A DNA stretch of 64,000 bases. It comes from Nitrospira sp. (GTDB taxonomy: Bacteria > Nitrospirota > Nitrospiria > Nitrospirales > Nitrospiraceae). The stretch is from positions 1,705,053 to 1,769,052 of the forward strand of contig CP092079.1 of assembly GCA_022226955.1 (NCBI GenBank), written 5' to 3'. Under the pieces are notes generated by a model that saw only the letters and a program-made list of their open reading frames with translations, was not told where the DNA came from and searched no databases. Position 1 is the first letter of the stretch. Every line of letters begins with the position of its first letter. A program made the translations under genes and the position numbers. This document shows positions 8,616-17,560 of this stretch, in pieces.

Positions 8616-9332
8616 TTATTCCCACGTTCTCGGTGATTGATGGGCGCCATCGTACTCGCCCATGATGATCTTCCAGATCCACTCGTCCGGCAGCTCCACT
8701 TCCCATCGCGGCATGGCGGACTTCCACGGCATGCCTTCGATCGGAAGCCCGACGCCGCCTTTCTTGATCCTCCAAAACAGATAGCTCTCCTGAAGCATGG
8801 CAATGGTCGTCGGATCTGAAAAATTCGCCGGCGGAGGATTGAACCCGCGCGCGGCTGGACCTTTTCCGTCGAAATTTCCACCATGGCAGGGCGAACAGAA
8901 CGCGGCGTAGAAGCCCTTTCCCTGCATGATGTTTTCCGGTGTCTTGGAAACTGGATTAGACAAGCCCGTATACTCCCCAGGAGGCGCCGGGTGAATAGTT
9001 CGATTCTCGGCCGGCGGCGCGTCGCTCACAGCGGTGCTGCCAAACGTCTGCCACCCAACGAGCAACGGAAACAGAATGAGAAGCGCGTAGCGAGCCGTCG
9101 ACAGCACGCCCAAATTCTCACCCGTCATGAACCGTTGAATCGGCCCCCAAAAAGCATCCTTGGATTCGCTGCTCATCGTATAGAAAATCACGATGCCGGC
9201 CGTGACCAGCATGAGATAAAGAAAAATCAAGCTGGCCGGCAGCGGGGCCGATCCTGGAATATTGGGCACCACGAACTTCAGAAACAAATACATGGCAACC
9301 AGTAGAATTGCCGGTTTTGTTAACATTCCCAT
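8616..9332 (-). CDS. Membrane-anchored monoheme cytochrome c
   Basis: A 238-residue protein with three N-terminal membrane helices (about 7-25, 32-52 and 80-98) and a periplasmic cytochrome c domain whose heme site is CSPCH at 146-150. The segment YLFWRIKKGGVGLPIEGMPW strongly resembles the cytochrome encoded at 17561-18100 (VWFWRISEGVPNTKMKAWKS), so the two are paralogous cytochrome subunits. GTGAGGAGG-type ribosome binding sequence precedes the ATG. It lies 10 bp before the next cytochrome gene (9343), so it is an operon member and likely a fixed electron-transfer subunit of the membrane complex. Confidence 0.88.
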   Translation of the reverse strand: MGMLTKPAILLVAMYLFLKFVVPNIPGSAPLPASLIFLYLMLVTAGIVIFYTMSSESKDAFWGPIQRFMTGENLGVLSTARYALLILFPLLVGWQTFGSTAVSDAPPAENRTIHPAPPGEYTGLSNPVSKTPENIMQGKGFYAAFCSPCHGGNFDGKGPAARGFNPPPANFSDPTTIAMLQESYLFWRIKKGGVGLPIEGMPWKSAMPRWEVELPDEWIWKIIMGEYDGAHQSPRTWE

Positions 9333-9342
9333 CGAAGCCTCC

Positions 9343-9966
9343 TCACTGTGCCTGTGCCACGGCGACGGGTGCCGCTTCCGCAGTCTTGACCGGCGCAGCC
9401 GGCGCCTTCCCAGGCATTTCGAGTTCAGACGGATTGACCGAAATCGGTTCTCCGCTCATCTGCTGCAAAAACGCGATGATCGACAGAATTTCGTTCTTGG
9501 ACAACCCGATTGGATCCTTATTGATGTACGGCATGCGCGCGGGATATTCCTTCGGAATGCCTTCGTGACGATAATCGAGATAGATATACGCCTGTGGCTG
9601 CGTCAGGCTTTCAAAGATGAATTCACGGCTCAGCTTGGCGCCGATGCCCTTGAGGTCAGGACAACGAGCCGATTCGCTCGGGCCGATGGAATGACATAAG
9701 GCGCACTGGCCCTTGCTGAAGAAAACCTTCTGGCCGATCGACGCCATGTCAGCCGGGGTCTTGATGCTGGCGATGTCAATGCTCTCTTCGGCCGGCGGCA
9801 ACGACGCCATTTGCGGAACGGCCAGCGCAACCAGGGAAAAGAGGCCAAGGACGATGAACACAAACCCGATCACCCGCAAAAATTGCGAGCGGATAAAGAG
9901 CAGGATGAGAATCCCCGATCCGACGACCGACAGGCCGATTAACTGTAATTTGACGACTTCACTCAT
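9343..9966 (-). CDS. Membrane-anchored monoheme cytochrome c
   Basis: A 207-residue protein with two N-terminal membrane helices (residues ~8-26 and 31-51), a periplasmic cytochrome c domain with heme site CALCH at 88-92, a distal Met candidate in PARMPYINKDP, and an Ala/Pro-rich tail. It follows the CydA-like gene by 27 bp and precedes another cytochrome by 10 bp. The double-helix anchor suggests a bound subunit of the CydA-like complex, possibly supplying it with electrons instead of quinol. Electron direction is inference. Confidence 0.87.
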   Translation of the reverse strand: MSEVVKLQLIGLSVVGSGILILLFIRSQFLRVIGFVFIVLGLFSLVALAVPQMASLPPAEESIDIASIKTPADMASIGQKVFFSKGQCALCHSIGPSESARCPDLKGIGAKLSREFIFESLTQPQAYIYLDYRHEGIPKEYPARMPYINKDPIGLSKNEILSIIAFLQQMSGEPISVNPSELEMPGKAPAAPVKTAEAAPVAVAQAQ

Positions 9967-9993
9967 AGGACTCCTCTGAGCAAGACGATCCGG

Positions 9994-11850
9994 TTAGATC
10001 TGCTTGTCCAATGTTTGAGATCCTCCTGCCATGGCCGGCAACGCTCCATGGCTGTCGGCGCCTTTTTCCTTGCTCCCATGCGCATTCTTGCCTTTATCGC
10101 CCATGGTGGCCACCCAGAAGATGAACGCCACGATCATACAGAAGAAGAATGTGTTGGCCGCCATGAGGACCGCCGCGTAGCCTAACGCGGGAGAGAAGGC
10201 GTATTGCGACGAATCGCGCATGACGCCATAGACATGCCAATGCACACGCGATGAGGACCTGGCATACCCCATCAAGGTCATCAGCAGAATGACCATCACT
10301 GCGTTCAAGACGAGCGCGTAACCAGCTCGCGGCGGCATGCGGCCCCAGACCATTTCCGTGGTGGTCTTGGCGCTCTTGAGAATCGCCGACGTCAATAGCG
10401 TGAAGGTCACCAACACGAAGAGCACGATGCCGACCTGCGAGGTCGAGAAGTAGTTGATGCGGATGATCGCCGGCACAAAGTACCCGTAGACGCCGAGCGC
10501 GATCACGGCAAGGCCGGCAATGACGAGCAGCGCGTTCATGATGGCTTTCGCGACGCGCGCCCATCCGACCGTAGCCTGCTTCCCGGCTTGCCAATACATC
10601 AGAAAGCTCATGAAGGTGACGAGCACCATCAGATTCGACACCGTCATCTTCGCCGACATGACGCCGAAGACACCCAGCAGCGGATGGTGCGTGCCGCCCA
10701 TCTTTTGAGCTTCTTCGAGGCTGGCAACCAGGGAGTGCGGCGTCATCCACACGCCAAGACACAGCAGGAGAATCACCAACATCGTCAGGATCGGCCGCTT
10801 ATACTGCGCCTCCGATCCTGGGATGCGATGGGTAATGCCCATCCAGAAATAGTAGTTCGAACCAAGAAAGAGCACGCCGATGAGCATGGCCTGCAGAATA
10901 AACAGCCAGGACAGGAATCCGCCCATCAGGGTGATGCCCATCTGCTGGTTGTACTGATAGATCTCGCGCATCAGCCAGTACCCGGCAAAAGGCAGCGGCA
11001 GCAGACCGAACACACCGATGAAGTTCCCGACGTAGCCCATCCAGTCGTAGTGCTCCCGCTCTTCGGGAGTCCTGGCGGAAAGGTAGCGAATGCCGGCGTA
11101 GGCACCGCAAATATACCCGCCTAGCACCACGTTGGCGATCAGACGATGAATATTGACCGGCCACCAAGTCGGGTTCCAGGTCGCCGCCCAGGCTCGGGCG
11201 AGATCGGATCCTTCTGCAATGACCACCGGACTGGCCTGGAAGGTGGCCCAGGAGTTCGGGATAATCATGATGAAAAACGCGAAGAAGTTGAGCATGAATC
11301 CGAGGAACAGATGGAACACTTTCGACCCGCCCTCGGACATCGCGTCCCACCCGTACCAGTACATATAGAGGGTTGCGGTTTCGAGCAGGAAGAGCGCGCA
11401 ATACACCATGAACGATGGGAAGAAAATATCGCTCAAGTACGCCATCAGTTTTGGATAGGCGCCGATGAGGATGAACAACAAAATACCGCCGAACAGAGCG
11501 GTCGTCGAATAGGCGGAACTCAAGAGCTTCGTGAATTCCTTCGCCAGCTTGTCGTACCGCTTTTCACCGGTCTTCCAAGCGACGACTTCGCAAAGCCAGG
11601 CGAAAATCGGCACGCCCAGCACAAAGCCGGCGAGCAAGAGATGCAACTGCGCAATCACCCACACCAGGTTTCGACTTCCGACCACCGGGACGTCCCGATA
11701 GGCGACCGCCGAGGTATAGCCGGTATCCGCCGCCATTCCGAGCACCGGAGCGGCAAGCGCTCCCAATGCCGCAACGAAGGCCGCCACCGCAGCGGGCGAT
11801 TCGGCTATCAGCCGAATAAGCCGTTGAATCATTCCAGGCCGTTCCATCAT
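9994..11850 (-). CDS. CydA-like (cytochrome bd superfamily subunit I) protein, copy B
   Basis: A 618-residue polytopic protein with about 14 hydrophobic segments. It aligns with CydA in the early QLHLLLAGFVLG helix, where the His matches the heme b595 ligand, in FLLETATLYMYWYGWDA and in VNIHRLIANVVLGGY, whose His fits the b558 ligand. Of the two helix-3 acidic residues known in E. coli CydA (E99 and E107), only the second appears; the first position is Val. I find no canonical quinol-binding Q-loop motif, and there is no cydB in the operon. The ORF can be extended to a GTG at 11859, but that lies inside the ribosome binding sequence GGAGAGGTG, so the ATG at 11850 is chosen. It is a clear paralogue of the gene at 15818-17521 and may be an oxygen-reacting or purely electron-transferring subunit. 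Confidence 0.85.
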   Translation of the reverse strand: MMERPGMIQRLIRLIAESPAAVAAFVAALGALAAPVLGMAADTGYTSAVAYRDVPVVGSRNLVWVIAQLHLLLAGFVLGVPIFAWLCEVVAWKTGEKRYDKLAKEFTKLLSSAYSTTALFGGILLFILIGAYPKLMAYLSDIFFPSFMVYCALFLLETATLYMYWYGWDAMSEGGSKVFHLFLGFMLNFFAFFIMIIPNSWATFQASPVVIAEGSDLARAWAATWNPTWWPVNIHRLIANVVLGGYICGAYAGIRYLSARTPEEREHYDWMGYVGNFIGVFGLLPLPFAGYWLMREIYQYNQQMGITLMGGFLSWLFILQAMLIGVLFLGSNYYFWMGITHRIPGSEAQYKRPILTMLVILLLCLGVWMTPHSLVASLEEAQKMGGTHHPLLGVFGVMSAKMTVSNLMVLVTFMSFLMYWQAGKQATVGWARVAKAIMNALLVIAGLAVIALGVYGYFVPAIIRINYFSTSQVGIVLFVLVTFTLLTSAILKSAKTTTEMVWGRMPPRAGYALVLNAVMVILLMTLMGYARSSSRVHWHVYGVMRDSSQYAFSPALGYAAVLMAANTFFFCMIVAFIFWVATMGDKGKNAHGSKEKGADSHGALPAMAGGSQTLDKQI

Positions 11851-11876
11851 GGATATCACCTCTCCGTCGCCCAGTC

Positions 11877-12872
11877 TTAGGGTGTTGCTGGAGCCTTCGC
11901 CGGTGCCTTGACATCGGCAGGCTTCGCCTTGCCGGCCTTCCCCTTGTCTTTTTCTTTTTCCGCTTCTTCTTCAGCCTTCTGCTTTTCTATCGCCTCTACC
12001 TGCGCGGTGAGCTGAGCCACCTGCTTTTCAGCTTTATTCAGTGTATCCACAGGCTTGTAGAGCGGAGCGGCTTTGGCTTCAGGCGGCTTGCAGCATTCAT
12101 GCGGATGCGGCGTGCTGACCGGAAGACCGGACCAAAACAACATAGAAAGGACCGCTCCTACGAGCGTGGTGGCCGTCAACATCAATCCTTGGTCGGCCGG
12201 CACGCGCATCAAATCCCATCGCGTCACCAGCGCTTGATACGTCCCAGAGGCAGGCGCGGCGCCTTGAGTTGCACGTCGAATCACACGTCCAACCAGGGAC
12301 ACGCCCAGCAGCATCATCGCAATCAGCACGCCACTGGAAATGCTTCCCCATATCGTCAGTTCGATCCCGATCTTTTCCGCAACCGGAACGTGTTTGAGCA
12401 TCTCCATCTCGAACAGACTATGCGAGAAGTCGATGGACGTTTGCGTGGCGAAGCTCACCACCATCCACAAAATCGGCATGAAAATAGCGCCCGCGATCGC
12501 GGTTTTCATCCAGACCGACAATCCCAAGCCATCCGGCGGTTCGAGCCGAAGCTTTTCGAGAAACAATGTTCTCGTTACAACCCCGGTCGCCCAAATATCG
12601 ATGGGAATGCAGATCAAAAACAACAGCGCGATCCCGGCCCCTTCACCGAGATGCGGCTCCGCGACCATGGCGAGAATCGGCATGGCAAACACGGTCACCG
12701 GACTAGCAAGATACATGAGAAACGCCAGGCCGATACGGGTCTCAAAATGAATAAGGCCTAGCGCCAGGAACAGAAGGCAAATGCCAACCTTGATTGGGAA
12801 CCCGGTCCAACAAATGGACCAAAGTGCGTTCAATCCAAGCTTGACGGGGGACGGCATTTCTCGCTCGGTCAT
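11877..12872 (-). CDS. Polytopic membrane protein of the respiratory operon, unknown family
   Basis: I do not recognise this 331-residue protein. It has about seven hydrophobic segments in its first 260 residues (for example PVTVFAMPILAMVAEP, IALLFLICIPIDIWATGVV, ILIAMMLLGVSLVGRVI-like stretches), a short His/Cys-containing patch HPHECCKPP after the last helix, and a charged coiled-coil tail rich in Lys, Glu and Ala. The ATG at 12872 with AGGTGAAAC ahead is preferred over a longer frame that starts at 12983 inside the cytochrome b gene. It sits between the cytochrome b and CydA-like genes, 26 bp from the latter, and so could replace CydB structurally, which is only a positional inference. Confidence 0.75.
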   Translation of the reverse strand: MTEREMPSPVKLGLNALWSICWTGFPIKVGICLLFLALGLIHFETRIGLAFLMYLASPVTVFAMPILAMVAEPHLGEGAGIALLFLICIPIDIWATGVVTRTLFLEKLRLEPPDGLGLSVWMKTAIAGAIFMPILWMVVSFATQTSIDFSHSLFEMEMLKHVPVAEKIGIELTIWGSISSGVLIAMMLLGVSLVGRVIRRATQGAAPASGTYQALVTRWDLMRVPADQGLMLTATTLVGAVLSMLFWSGLPVSTPHPHECCKPPEAKAAPLYKPVDTLNKAEKQVAQLTAQVEAIEKQKAEEEAEKEKDKGKAGKAKPADVKAPAKAPATP

Positions 12873-12910
12873 AGTTTCACCTGGAACGCGGTTCACGTCG
12901 CCTCGCTCAA

Positions 12911-14023
12911 CTAGTCCAAAAATTCCCGGTTGATAATGGCAGCCACGGTAAACAGCAGGATCATCGCCATCACGACGATCCAACCGATCAATGCGATGGG
13001 ACGTTTGAAAATATTGCGCTCAGGATCTTTATCGATAAACGGGAGCGCCGCCATGAGGGCCATGAATGCGCCAGGCAAAGCAATCGCGCCGAGAAACTGT
13101 CCGAACTCCCCGCCGAACATCTTGAGCCGCAGCAATTGAAACAGGAAGAGGAAGTACCACTCCGGTTCAGGGTGATAATCGCCTGGATCGGGCGTGGCTT
13201 CTTCAAGCAAGACTACAGGCTCCCAGAAGGCCAGCGCGCAGATCGTGAAAAACACGGCGATCATCCCGACGATATCCTTCCAGATCTGACGCGGGAAAAA
13301 GTAATCGGTCTTCGCCTTGATCTCTTCAGGTGTGCCGCGGAACGGACCGGCTGGACCGGCAGCTCTGAACAGGAAAATGTGCAAGCCCGCCAAACCCATC
13401 AATGCGGCCGGCAGAACCATGACGTGGATCACAAAGAATCGGCTCAGAGTCATCTGTCCTGGAATGGCCCCTCCCTTGAGGAACCGCGCCATGAAGTCTC
13501 CGACCAGAGGCGTCTTGTCCATGATCTCGACACCAACCGTGGTTGCCCAATAGGCTCGCTGATCCCACGGGAGCAAATAGCCGGTAAACCCGAATCCCAT
13601 GACGATCCCGAATAGGGCCAGGCCGACCAGCCAAATCAATTCACGTGGACTTTTGTAGGCGCCCCAGAGAAAGACCTGCGACATGTGCGCGAACACGCAC
13701 ACGACCATCGCGGTAGAACCCCAGAAGTGATAGCTGAGAAGGAACCACCCGTAGTCGACTTCATGAATGATGTATTGCGTGCTGGCAAACGCATGATCGG
13801 CGGTCGGCACGTAATAGAACATCAACAAAATACCGGTGACGGCCTGCATAATGAAGATGAATAGCAAGATGGAGCCGAAGACATACGCCCAACGCGAGCC
13901 TCCTGGAACCGGCTCATTGAGCATCTTCGCTTGAAGCGTCTTAAGGCCGACTCGCTCATCGACAAAGGCAAGGACCTTTTCGAGTGCGGTAAGCTCAGTG
14001 GAAGAAGACGGTGTCTGTTGCAT
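12911..14023 (-). CDS. Cytochrome b of a bc1/b6f-type complex
   Basis: Membrane diheme b subunit that oxidises quinol and passes electrons to the Rieske protein. 370 residues with about eight helices, joining the cytochrome b6-like and subunit IV-like parts in one chain. Heme ligands are visible: H99 and H113 in helix 2 (SYHFWGSTAMVV, 13 residues between) and H200 and H215 in helix 4 (VIHVMVLPAALMGLAGLH, 14 residues between). The 14-residue second spacing is the b6f pattern; bc1 has 13. The Qo-site motif PEWY is present in HPEPEWYFLFLFQLL. It begins 5 bp after the Rieske stop codon. Confident in family and role, less so in partner for onward electron flow. Confidence 0.95.
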   Translation of the reverse strand: MQQTPSSSTELTALEKVLAFVDERVGLKTLQAKMLNEPVPGGSRWAYVFGSILLFIFIMQAVTGILLMFYYVPTADHAFASTQYIIHEVDYGWFLLSYHFWGSTAMVVCVFAHMSQVFLWGAYKSPRELIWLVGLALFGIVMGFGFTGYLLPWDQRAYWATTVGVEIMDKTPLVGDFMARFLKGGAIPGQMTLSRFFVIHVMVLPAALMGLAGLHIFLFRAAGPAGPFRGTPEEIKAKTDYFFPRQIWKDIVGMIAVFFTICALAFWEPVVLLEEATPDPGDYHPEPEWYFLFLFQLLRLKMFGGEFGQFLGAIALPGAFMALMAALPFIDKDPERNIFKRPIALIGWIVVMAMILLFTVAAIINREFLD

Positions 14024-14028
14024 AATGA

Positions 14029-14964
14029 TCAGATGATCCGGATTTGAGTTTTAGTACCGGCCTTGAATTCCATATCGATAATTTCAACCTCGCCCGTCGC
14101 AGACACCTTAATGGGAAGCGCATCGAGCGCGCGAGGCGCCGGCCCATCAAGCACTTTCCCCGCCGCGTCGTAGATGCTCAAATGACAGGGACAGAGAAAC
14201 ACTTGCCCCAGGACTTTATGCTGGCGCCATTTGTAGCCGCAGCCAAGGTGCGGGCATTTCCCAGAAAAGGCCACGTACGGAAAATCCTTTTTGTTCGTCC
14301 AGACGGTCTTGCCTGCGGCGTCCTTAAACTCCATGTCCTTGCCTTGATAGACCTTCTCCATGACAGTCGGCGTGACTTTCAGCACCCAGACATTTTTCTC
14401 GATTTCCGATTCCGGCATGTACGCTTCTTTGACTTTGCGCTTGTACTTAAACTGGAAGCCAATATCGTCCTGCTTGATCTTGCTGACATTGCCGATCTTG
14501 AGCCAGCCGTTGTCGAACGGAGAGTACATGGGCTTCATGAGATAGCGCAAAACTGGATACGCGATCGGGAGGCCGATCAGGAATCCGATCACATGCGTAA
14601 AATTCATGAAGAATGTACGGCGCTTGACACTCTTCTCGAGCTCGGGGAATGGAACCAGCACTTCACCGGGCGTGACGTGAATGCGATCTTCCAGATGCGC
14701 AATCTCGACTTCGTGCGTCGTCACATAGTCGTCACGCTTGAATGGCGGCAATTCGAGAATGTCGCCGGCCGCCGCGCGCAACTCGACAAGATCATCGGCA
14801 ACAGACTGGACGAACGTCATGGCGACCTGGCGCTCTCCGCTGCCATTCATCGACACGACGATATGGCTGATTTCATGCGAGAGAGGATCGACAATGACCT
14901 TCGAGACTTCCCCGATTTCGCGATCCGTCGCGCGGACTCTTGATTTAAGTTTCGGCTGCATCAT
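14029..14964 (-). CDS. Rieske iron-sulfur protein with N-terminal PRC-barrel-like domain
   Basis: A 311-residue [2Fe-2S] protein. C-terminal Rieske signatures are CPHLGC (C237, H239, disulfide C242) and CPCHLS (C258, disulfide C260, H261); the last residue is usually G in CPCHGS. One membrane helix, about residues 120-140 (NFTHVIGFLIGLPIAYPVL), anchors it. The first ~100 residues have the pattern of a PRC-barrel-type beta domain (SRVRATDREIGEVSKVIVD, SHEISHIVVSMNGS), which is not part of a normal Rieske protein. It shares one base with the stop of the upstream cytochrome c gene (TAATG), so start and coupling are well defined. Proteins with this architecture are odd; the PRC part would be on the cytoplasmic side. 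Confidence 0.93.
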   Translation of the reverse strand: MMQPKLKSRVRATDREIGEVSKVIVDPLSHEISHIVVSMNGSGERQVAMTFVQSVADDLVELRAAAGDILELPPFKRDDYVTTHEVEIAHLEDRIHVTPGEVLVPFPELEKSVKRRTFFMNFTHVIGFLIGLPIAYPVLRYLMKPMYSPFDNGWLKIGNVSKIKQDDIGFQFKYKRKVKEAYMPESEIEKNVWVLKVTPTVMEKVYQGKDMEFKDAAGKTVWTNKKDFPYVAFSGKCPHLGCGYKWRQHKVLGQVFLCPCHLSIYDAAGKVLDGPAPRALDALPIKVSATGEVEIIDMEFKAGTKTQIRII

Positions 14965-15767
14965 TACTTCATCTTGATGGGTTTCGGTGTATTGACTGAC
15001 GCATTCTTAAACGTCGCGAGCCAGGCGGCCAAGGCCTGCACATCCTTGAGCTCCATCAGATCTTTATATTTATCCGGCATCTTGCCCTTGTCGTACTCCG
15101 CATCGAATCCCTCTGCCTTGTACGACTTGGGATCGAGAATCTTTCTCGCGATTTCCTCCTGCGACAAGAGCGTTCCGATATTGTCCAGCTCCGGACCGCG
15201 CTTCTTCCCGCCCTCGCCATTCAACTTGTGACAGTTGTAGCACTCCTGGAGCTGCCACTGCTCCTCTCCAATCTTGAGCACATCGCCACTCGATGCACCG
15301 GCAGCAACTGGAGCCGCTGCCGCACCGGCATCTTGACCTGCGGCACCCTGCACAGTCCCCAAAGCCTTGATCCGCTCGGTCAATTCCTTGGCCTTAAGAT
15401 CCAACTCCTTGGTGCGTGCAATCACTTCATCGGCCTTCCAAGGGTCGAGAATATTGGGCTTGCCTTTCAAAATCTTGACGATTTTACCCTTCTCATCCTC
15501 CGGATCGTATTGCGGCCAGAGCGACGCGCCTGAAATGAACACCGTGCAAAGAATGGCATAGAAAACCAGAAGCGAGACCAGCGCCTTCCCGCCGCTCATC
15601 ACCTTCATGGTCGGCGCATCGAGAATCAAGAAGACGACGGTGCCCAGCACGGCATACCCAAAGAAAAGCCATCGGAAGACAGGTGGAAAATCGAGCGCCA
15701 TCGTAGCCATATACAGGCCGACGCCGATCACGAGTCCGACGATAATCTTAACGATTGCCTTGCCCAT
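14964..15767 (-). CDS. Membrane-anchored monoheme cytochrome c
   Basis: A 267-residue protein with three hydrophobic segments in the first ~85 residues (GKAIVKIIVGLVIGVG, VFRWLFFGYAVLGTVVFLI, ALVSLLVFYAILCTVFISG), a helical Ala/Gly-rich linker, and a cytochrome c domain with heme site CYNCH at 176-180. GKMPDKYKDL gives a distal Met candidate. Immediately upstream of the Rieske gene, it is the likely cytochrome c1/f counterpart of the b/Rieske complex, although its N-terminal anchor and small size differ from both. GAGGAG four bases before the ATG supports the start. Confidence 0.9.
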   Translation of the reverse strand: MGKAIVKIIVGLVIGVGLYMATMALDFPPVFRWLFFGYAVLGTVVFLILDAPTMKVMSGGKALVSLLVFYAILCTVFISGASLWPQYDPEDEKGKIVKILKGKPNILDPWKADEVIARTKELDLKAKELTERIKALGTVQGAAGQDAGAAAAPVAAGASSGDVLKIGEEQWQLQECYNCHKLNGEGGKKRGPELDNIGTLLSQEEIARKILDPKSYKAEGFDAEYDKGKMPDKYKDLMELKDVQALAAWLATFKNASVNTPKPIKMK

Positions 15768-15817
15768 AATGCTCCTCGTTCTAAATCCCTATGAAGGCAC
15801 CAGGATAAATTCGACCA

Positions 15818-17521
15818 CTACTTCGCTCCAGCCGGAACCGGACTACCCTCAGACGCATGCTCTTTGGGATGCGAGGCGCGCAGCGTCACGATAATCGCGA
15901 AGCTAACCACGGCATAGAACACCACGGTAATACCCGTGATATACCAAGCCGAATAGGCCAGAGTCGGCGTAAAGGATTCCGCCGTGAAGTCTGGCAGCAA
16001 GTTATACGTGTGAAAGTACTTCCGCAGGAGCGAACGAACCGCACCCATCAAACCCATCGTCCAGATCGCACTAAAGGCTAAGAAAATCAAGACGAACTGC
16101 GACGCATAATCGATCTTGCCCCAGACAATGGTCCCCTGGGTCACGGCGCGATTATAAATAATGTAGTTGACCACGGTGACAAAAACGAGCGTGAAGGCCG
16201 CCGAATTCTTCGCCGGCATCAACGCCAGAAAATTCCAATCGGACGGCAATTCCAACTCAGCCACCAACTTGGCGCCCGTCGGCACAAAGCCGTGCGGCGT
16301 GAGCCAAATCGCATTGCCCACCACGACCATCAAGAAACCGATTTTGATAACCGTCCGCGAGGAAACCGTGATTGGAATAAACCGGCCGAGAACGGCCGGC
16401 GCCAGCAACATCGGCAAGAGGAACAGCAGCGACATGGGATCGGGCGCCGGATAATCCGTCAGCACCTTCGTCATCACCAAGGGAAGCGCGATCATCACAA
16501 TCGGGGCGATGATGGTCATGCGAACCTTCTCAACCCCTTCGATGCGCTTCATACTTAGCCAAATGTAATAGTTACTAGCTAAGAAGATGAGCCCGATCAT
16601 AGCCCCCTGCATCTCGAAGAACATCGACAACTGATCCGCCATCATGTACGGGCAGATAGAGGCATCGTAATCGCACAATTCATACGCCAGCAAATACCCC
16701 ATGAACGGCAGGAACAACAGCGCTCCCACACCGATCATATTGCCGATAAACCCCATCCAATCGTAATAGGCCCGCTCTTCGTCCTTCGTCGACCCCATGT
16801 ACATATAGGCGGCAATCAATCCAGCCACGAACCCGCCGAACGTCACGTTCCCAACGAGCCGGTGCATATTGAGCGGCATCCAGCTGTAATTGAACATCTT
16901 GTCCCAGATCGTGGCGGTCGCTAGGAACTCAACGGGAGACACGCCCTCGGCCTTCACCGGCGTATTCATGAAGGAGGTGGGGCCATCGATTACAAAGAGC
17001 GTAATCGATCCGATGAGGTTCAAGAGCACCCCGAGCGCGATGTGACGCGCCTTCTTATTCCCCTTCCATGCATCCCATGTATAAAAATACATGTAGAGCA
17101 CGAAGGTCTCTCCGATGAACAGCAGCGGATAAATGACGGCAAAGACAATGAAGAAGTGGTTGATCAACCAGGTCGTGAACTGCGGATAGGTCGCCAGCAG
17201 CACGAAAATGAAAAGTCCGCCGGTCAATGCGGTCATGCTGTAGAGAATGACCGTAACTTTCGTAACTTCCTTCGCCAACCGGTCATAGCGGGGATCCTGC
17301 TTGCGATACCCCAGCCACTCCGAAATGACCACGAAAATTGGAGCCCCAAGGATAAACCCTGCGAACAGGATATGGAGCTGAGCGACGATCCAGACCGCTG
17401 TCCGGTTCCCAGTATACGGAAACTCAACGGGCGGCGTGCCTGGTGCCTGCGCATAGGCCGCCCCGCCGAACAGCGCCAGAAGCGCAAAGAGAGCCATGAG
17501 ACCGCGCTGCCATGTTTTCAT
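15818..17521 (-). CDS. CydA-like (cytochrome bd superfamily subunit I) protein, copy A
   Basis: A 567-residue polytopic protein, paralogous to the 9994-11850 product over most of its length. Shared features are QLHILFAGFILGAPIF (His about residue 50, b595-type ligand), FIGETFVLYMYFYTWDA (E107-type Glu; the E99 position is Ile) and LNMHRLVGNVTFGGF (b558-type His). It starts with a cleavable signal-like segment ending AAYA, unusual for CydA. No Q-loop motif and no CydB partner are seen. It follows a lipoprotein cytochrome c by 39 bp and precedes the cytochrome c/Rieske/b genes. Together with copy B it frames the b/Rieske genes, so the two may belong to one assembly or to two alternative end-points. 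Confidence 0.85.
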   Translation of the reverse strand: MKTWQRGLMALFALLALFGGAAYAQAPGTPPVEFPYTGNRTAVWIVAQLHILFAGFILGAPIFVVISEWLGYRKQDPRYDRLAKEVTKVTVILYSMTALTGGLFIFVLLATYPQFTTWLINHFFIVFAVIYPLLFIGETFVLYMYFYTWDAWKGNKKARHIALGVLLNLIGSITLFVIDGPTSFMNTPVKAEGVSPVEFLATATIWDKMFNYSWMPLNMHRLVGNVTFGGFVAGLIAAYMYMGSTKDEERAYYDWMGFIGNMIGVGALLFLPFMGYLLAYELCDYDASICPYMMADQLSMFFEMQGAMIGLIFLASNYYIWLSMKRIEGVEKVRMTIIAPIVMIALPLVMTKVLTDYPAPDPMSLLFLLPMLLAPAVLGRFIPITVSSRTVIKIGFLMVVVGNAIWLTPHGFVPTGAKLVAELELPSDWNFLALMPAKNSAAFTLVFVTVVNYIIYNRAVTQGTIVWGKIDYASQFVLIFLAFSAIWTMGLMGAVRSLLRKYFHTYNLLPDFTAESFTPTLAYSAWYITGITVVFYAVVSFAIIVTLRASHPKEHASEGSPVPAGAK

Positions 17522-17560
17522 GATGACTCGCCGCTCCTCCTTACGAGATTAATCTGCCGT

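Noticed and set aside
9994-17521. A standard quinol-oxidising cytochrome bd oxidase
   Set aside because: No cydB is found and the Q-loop and one of the two helix-3 acidic residues are not visible.
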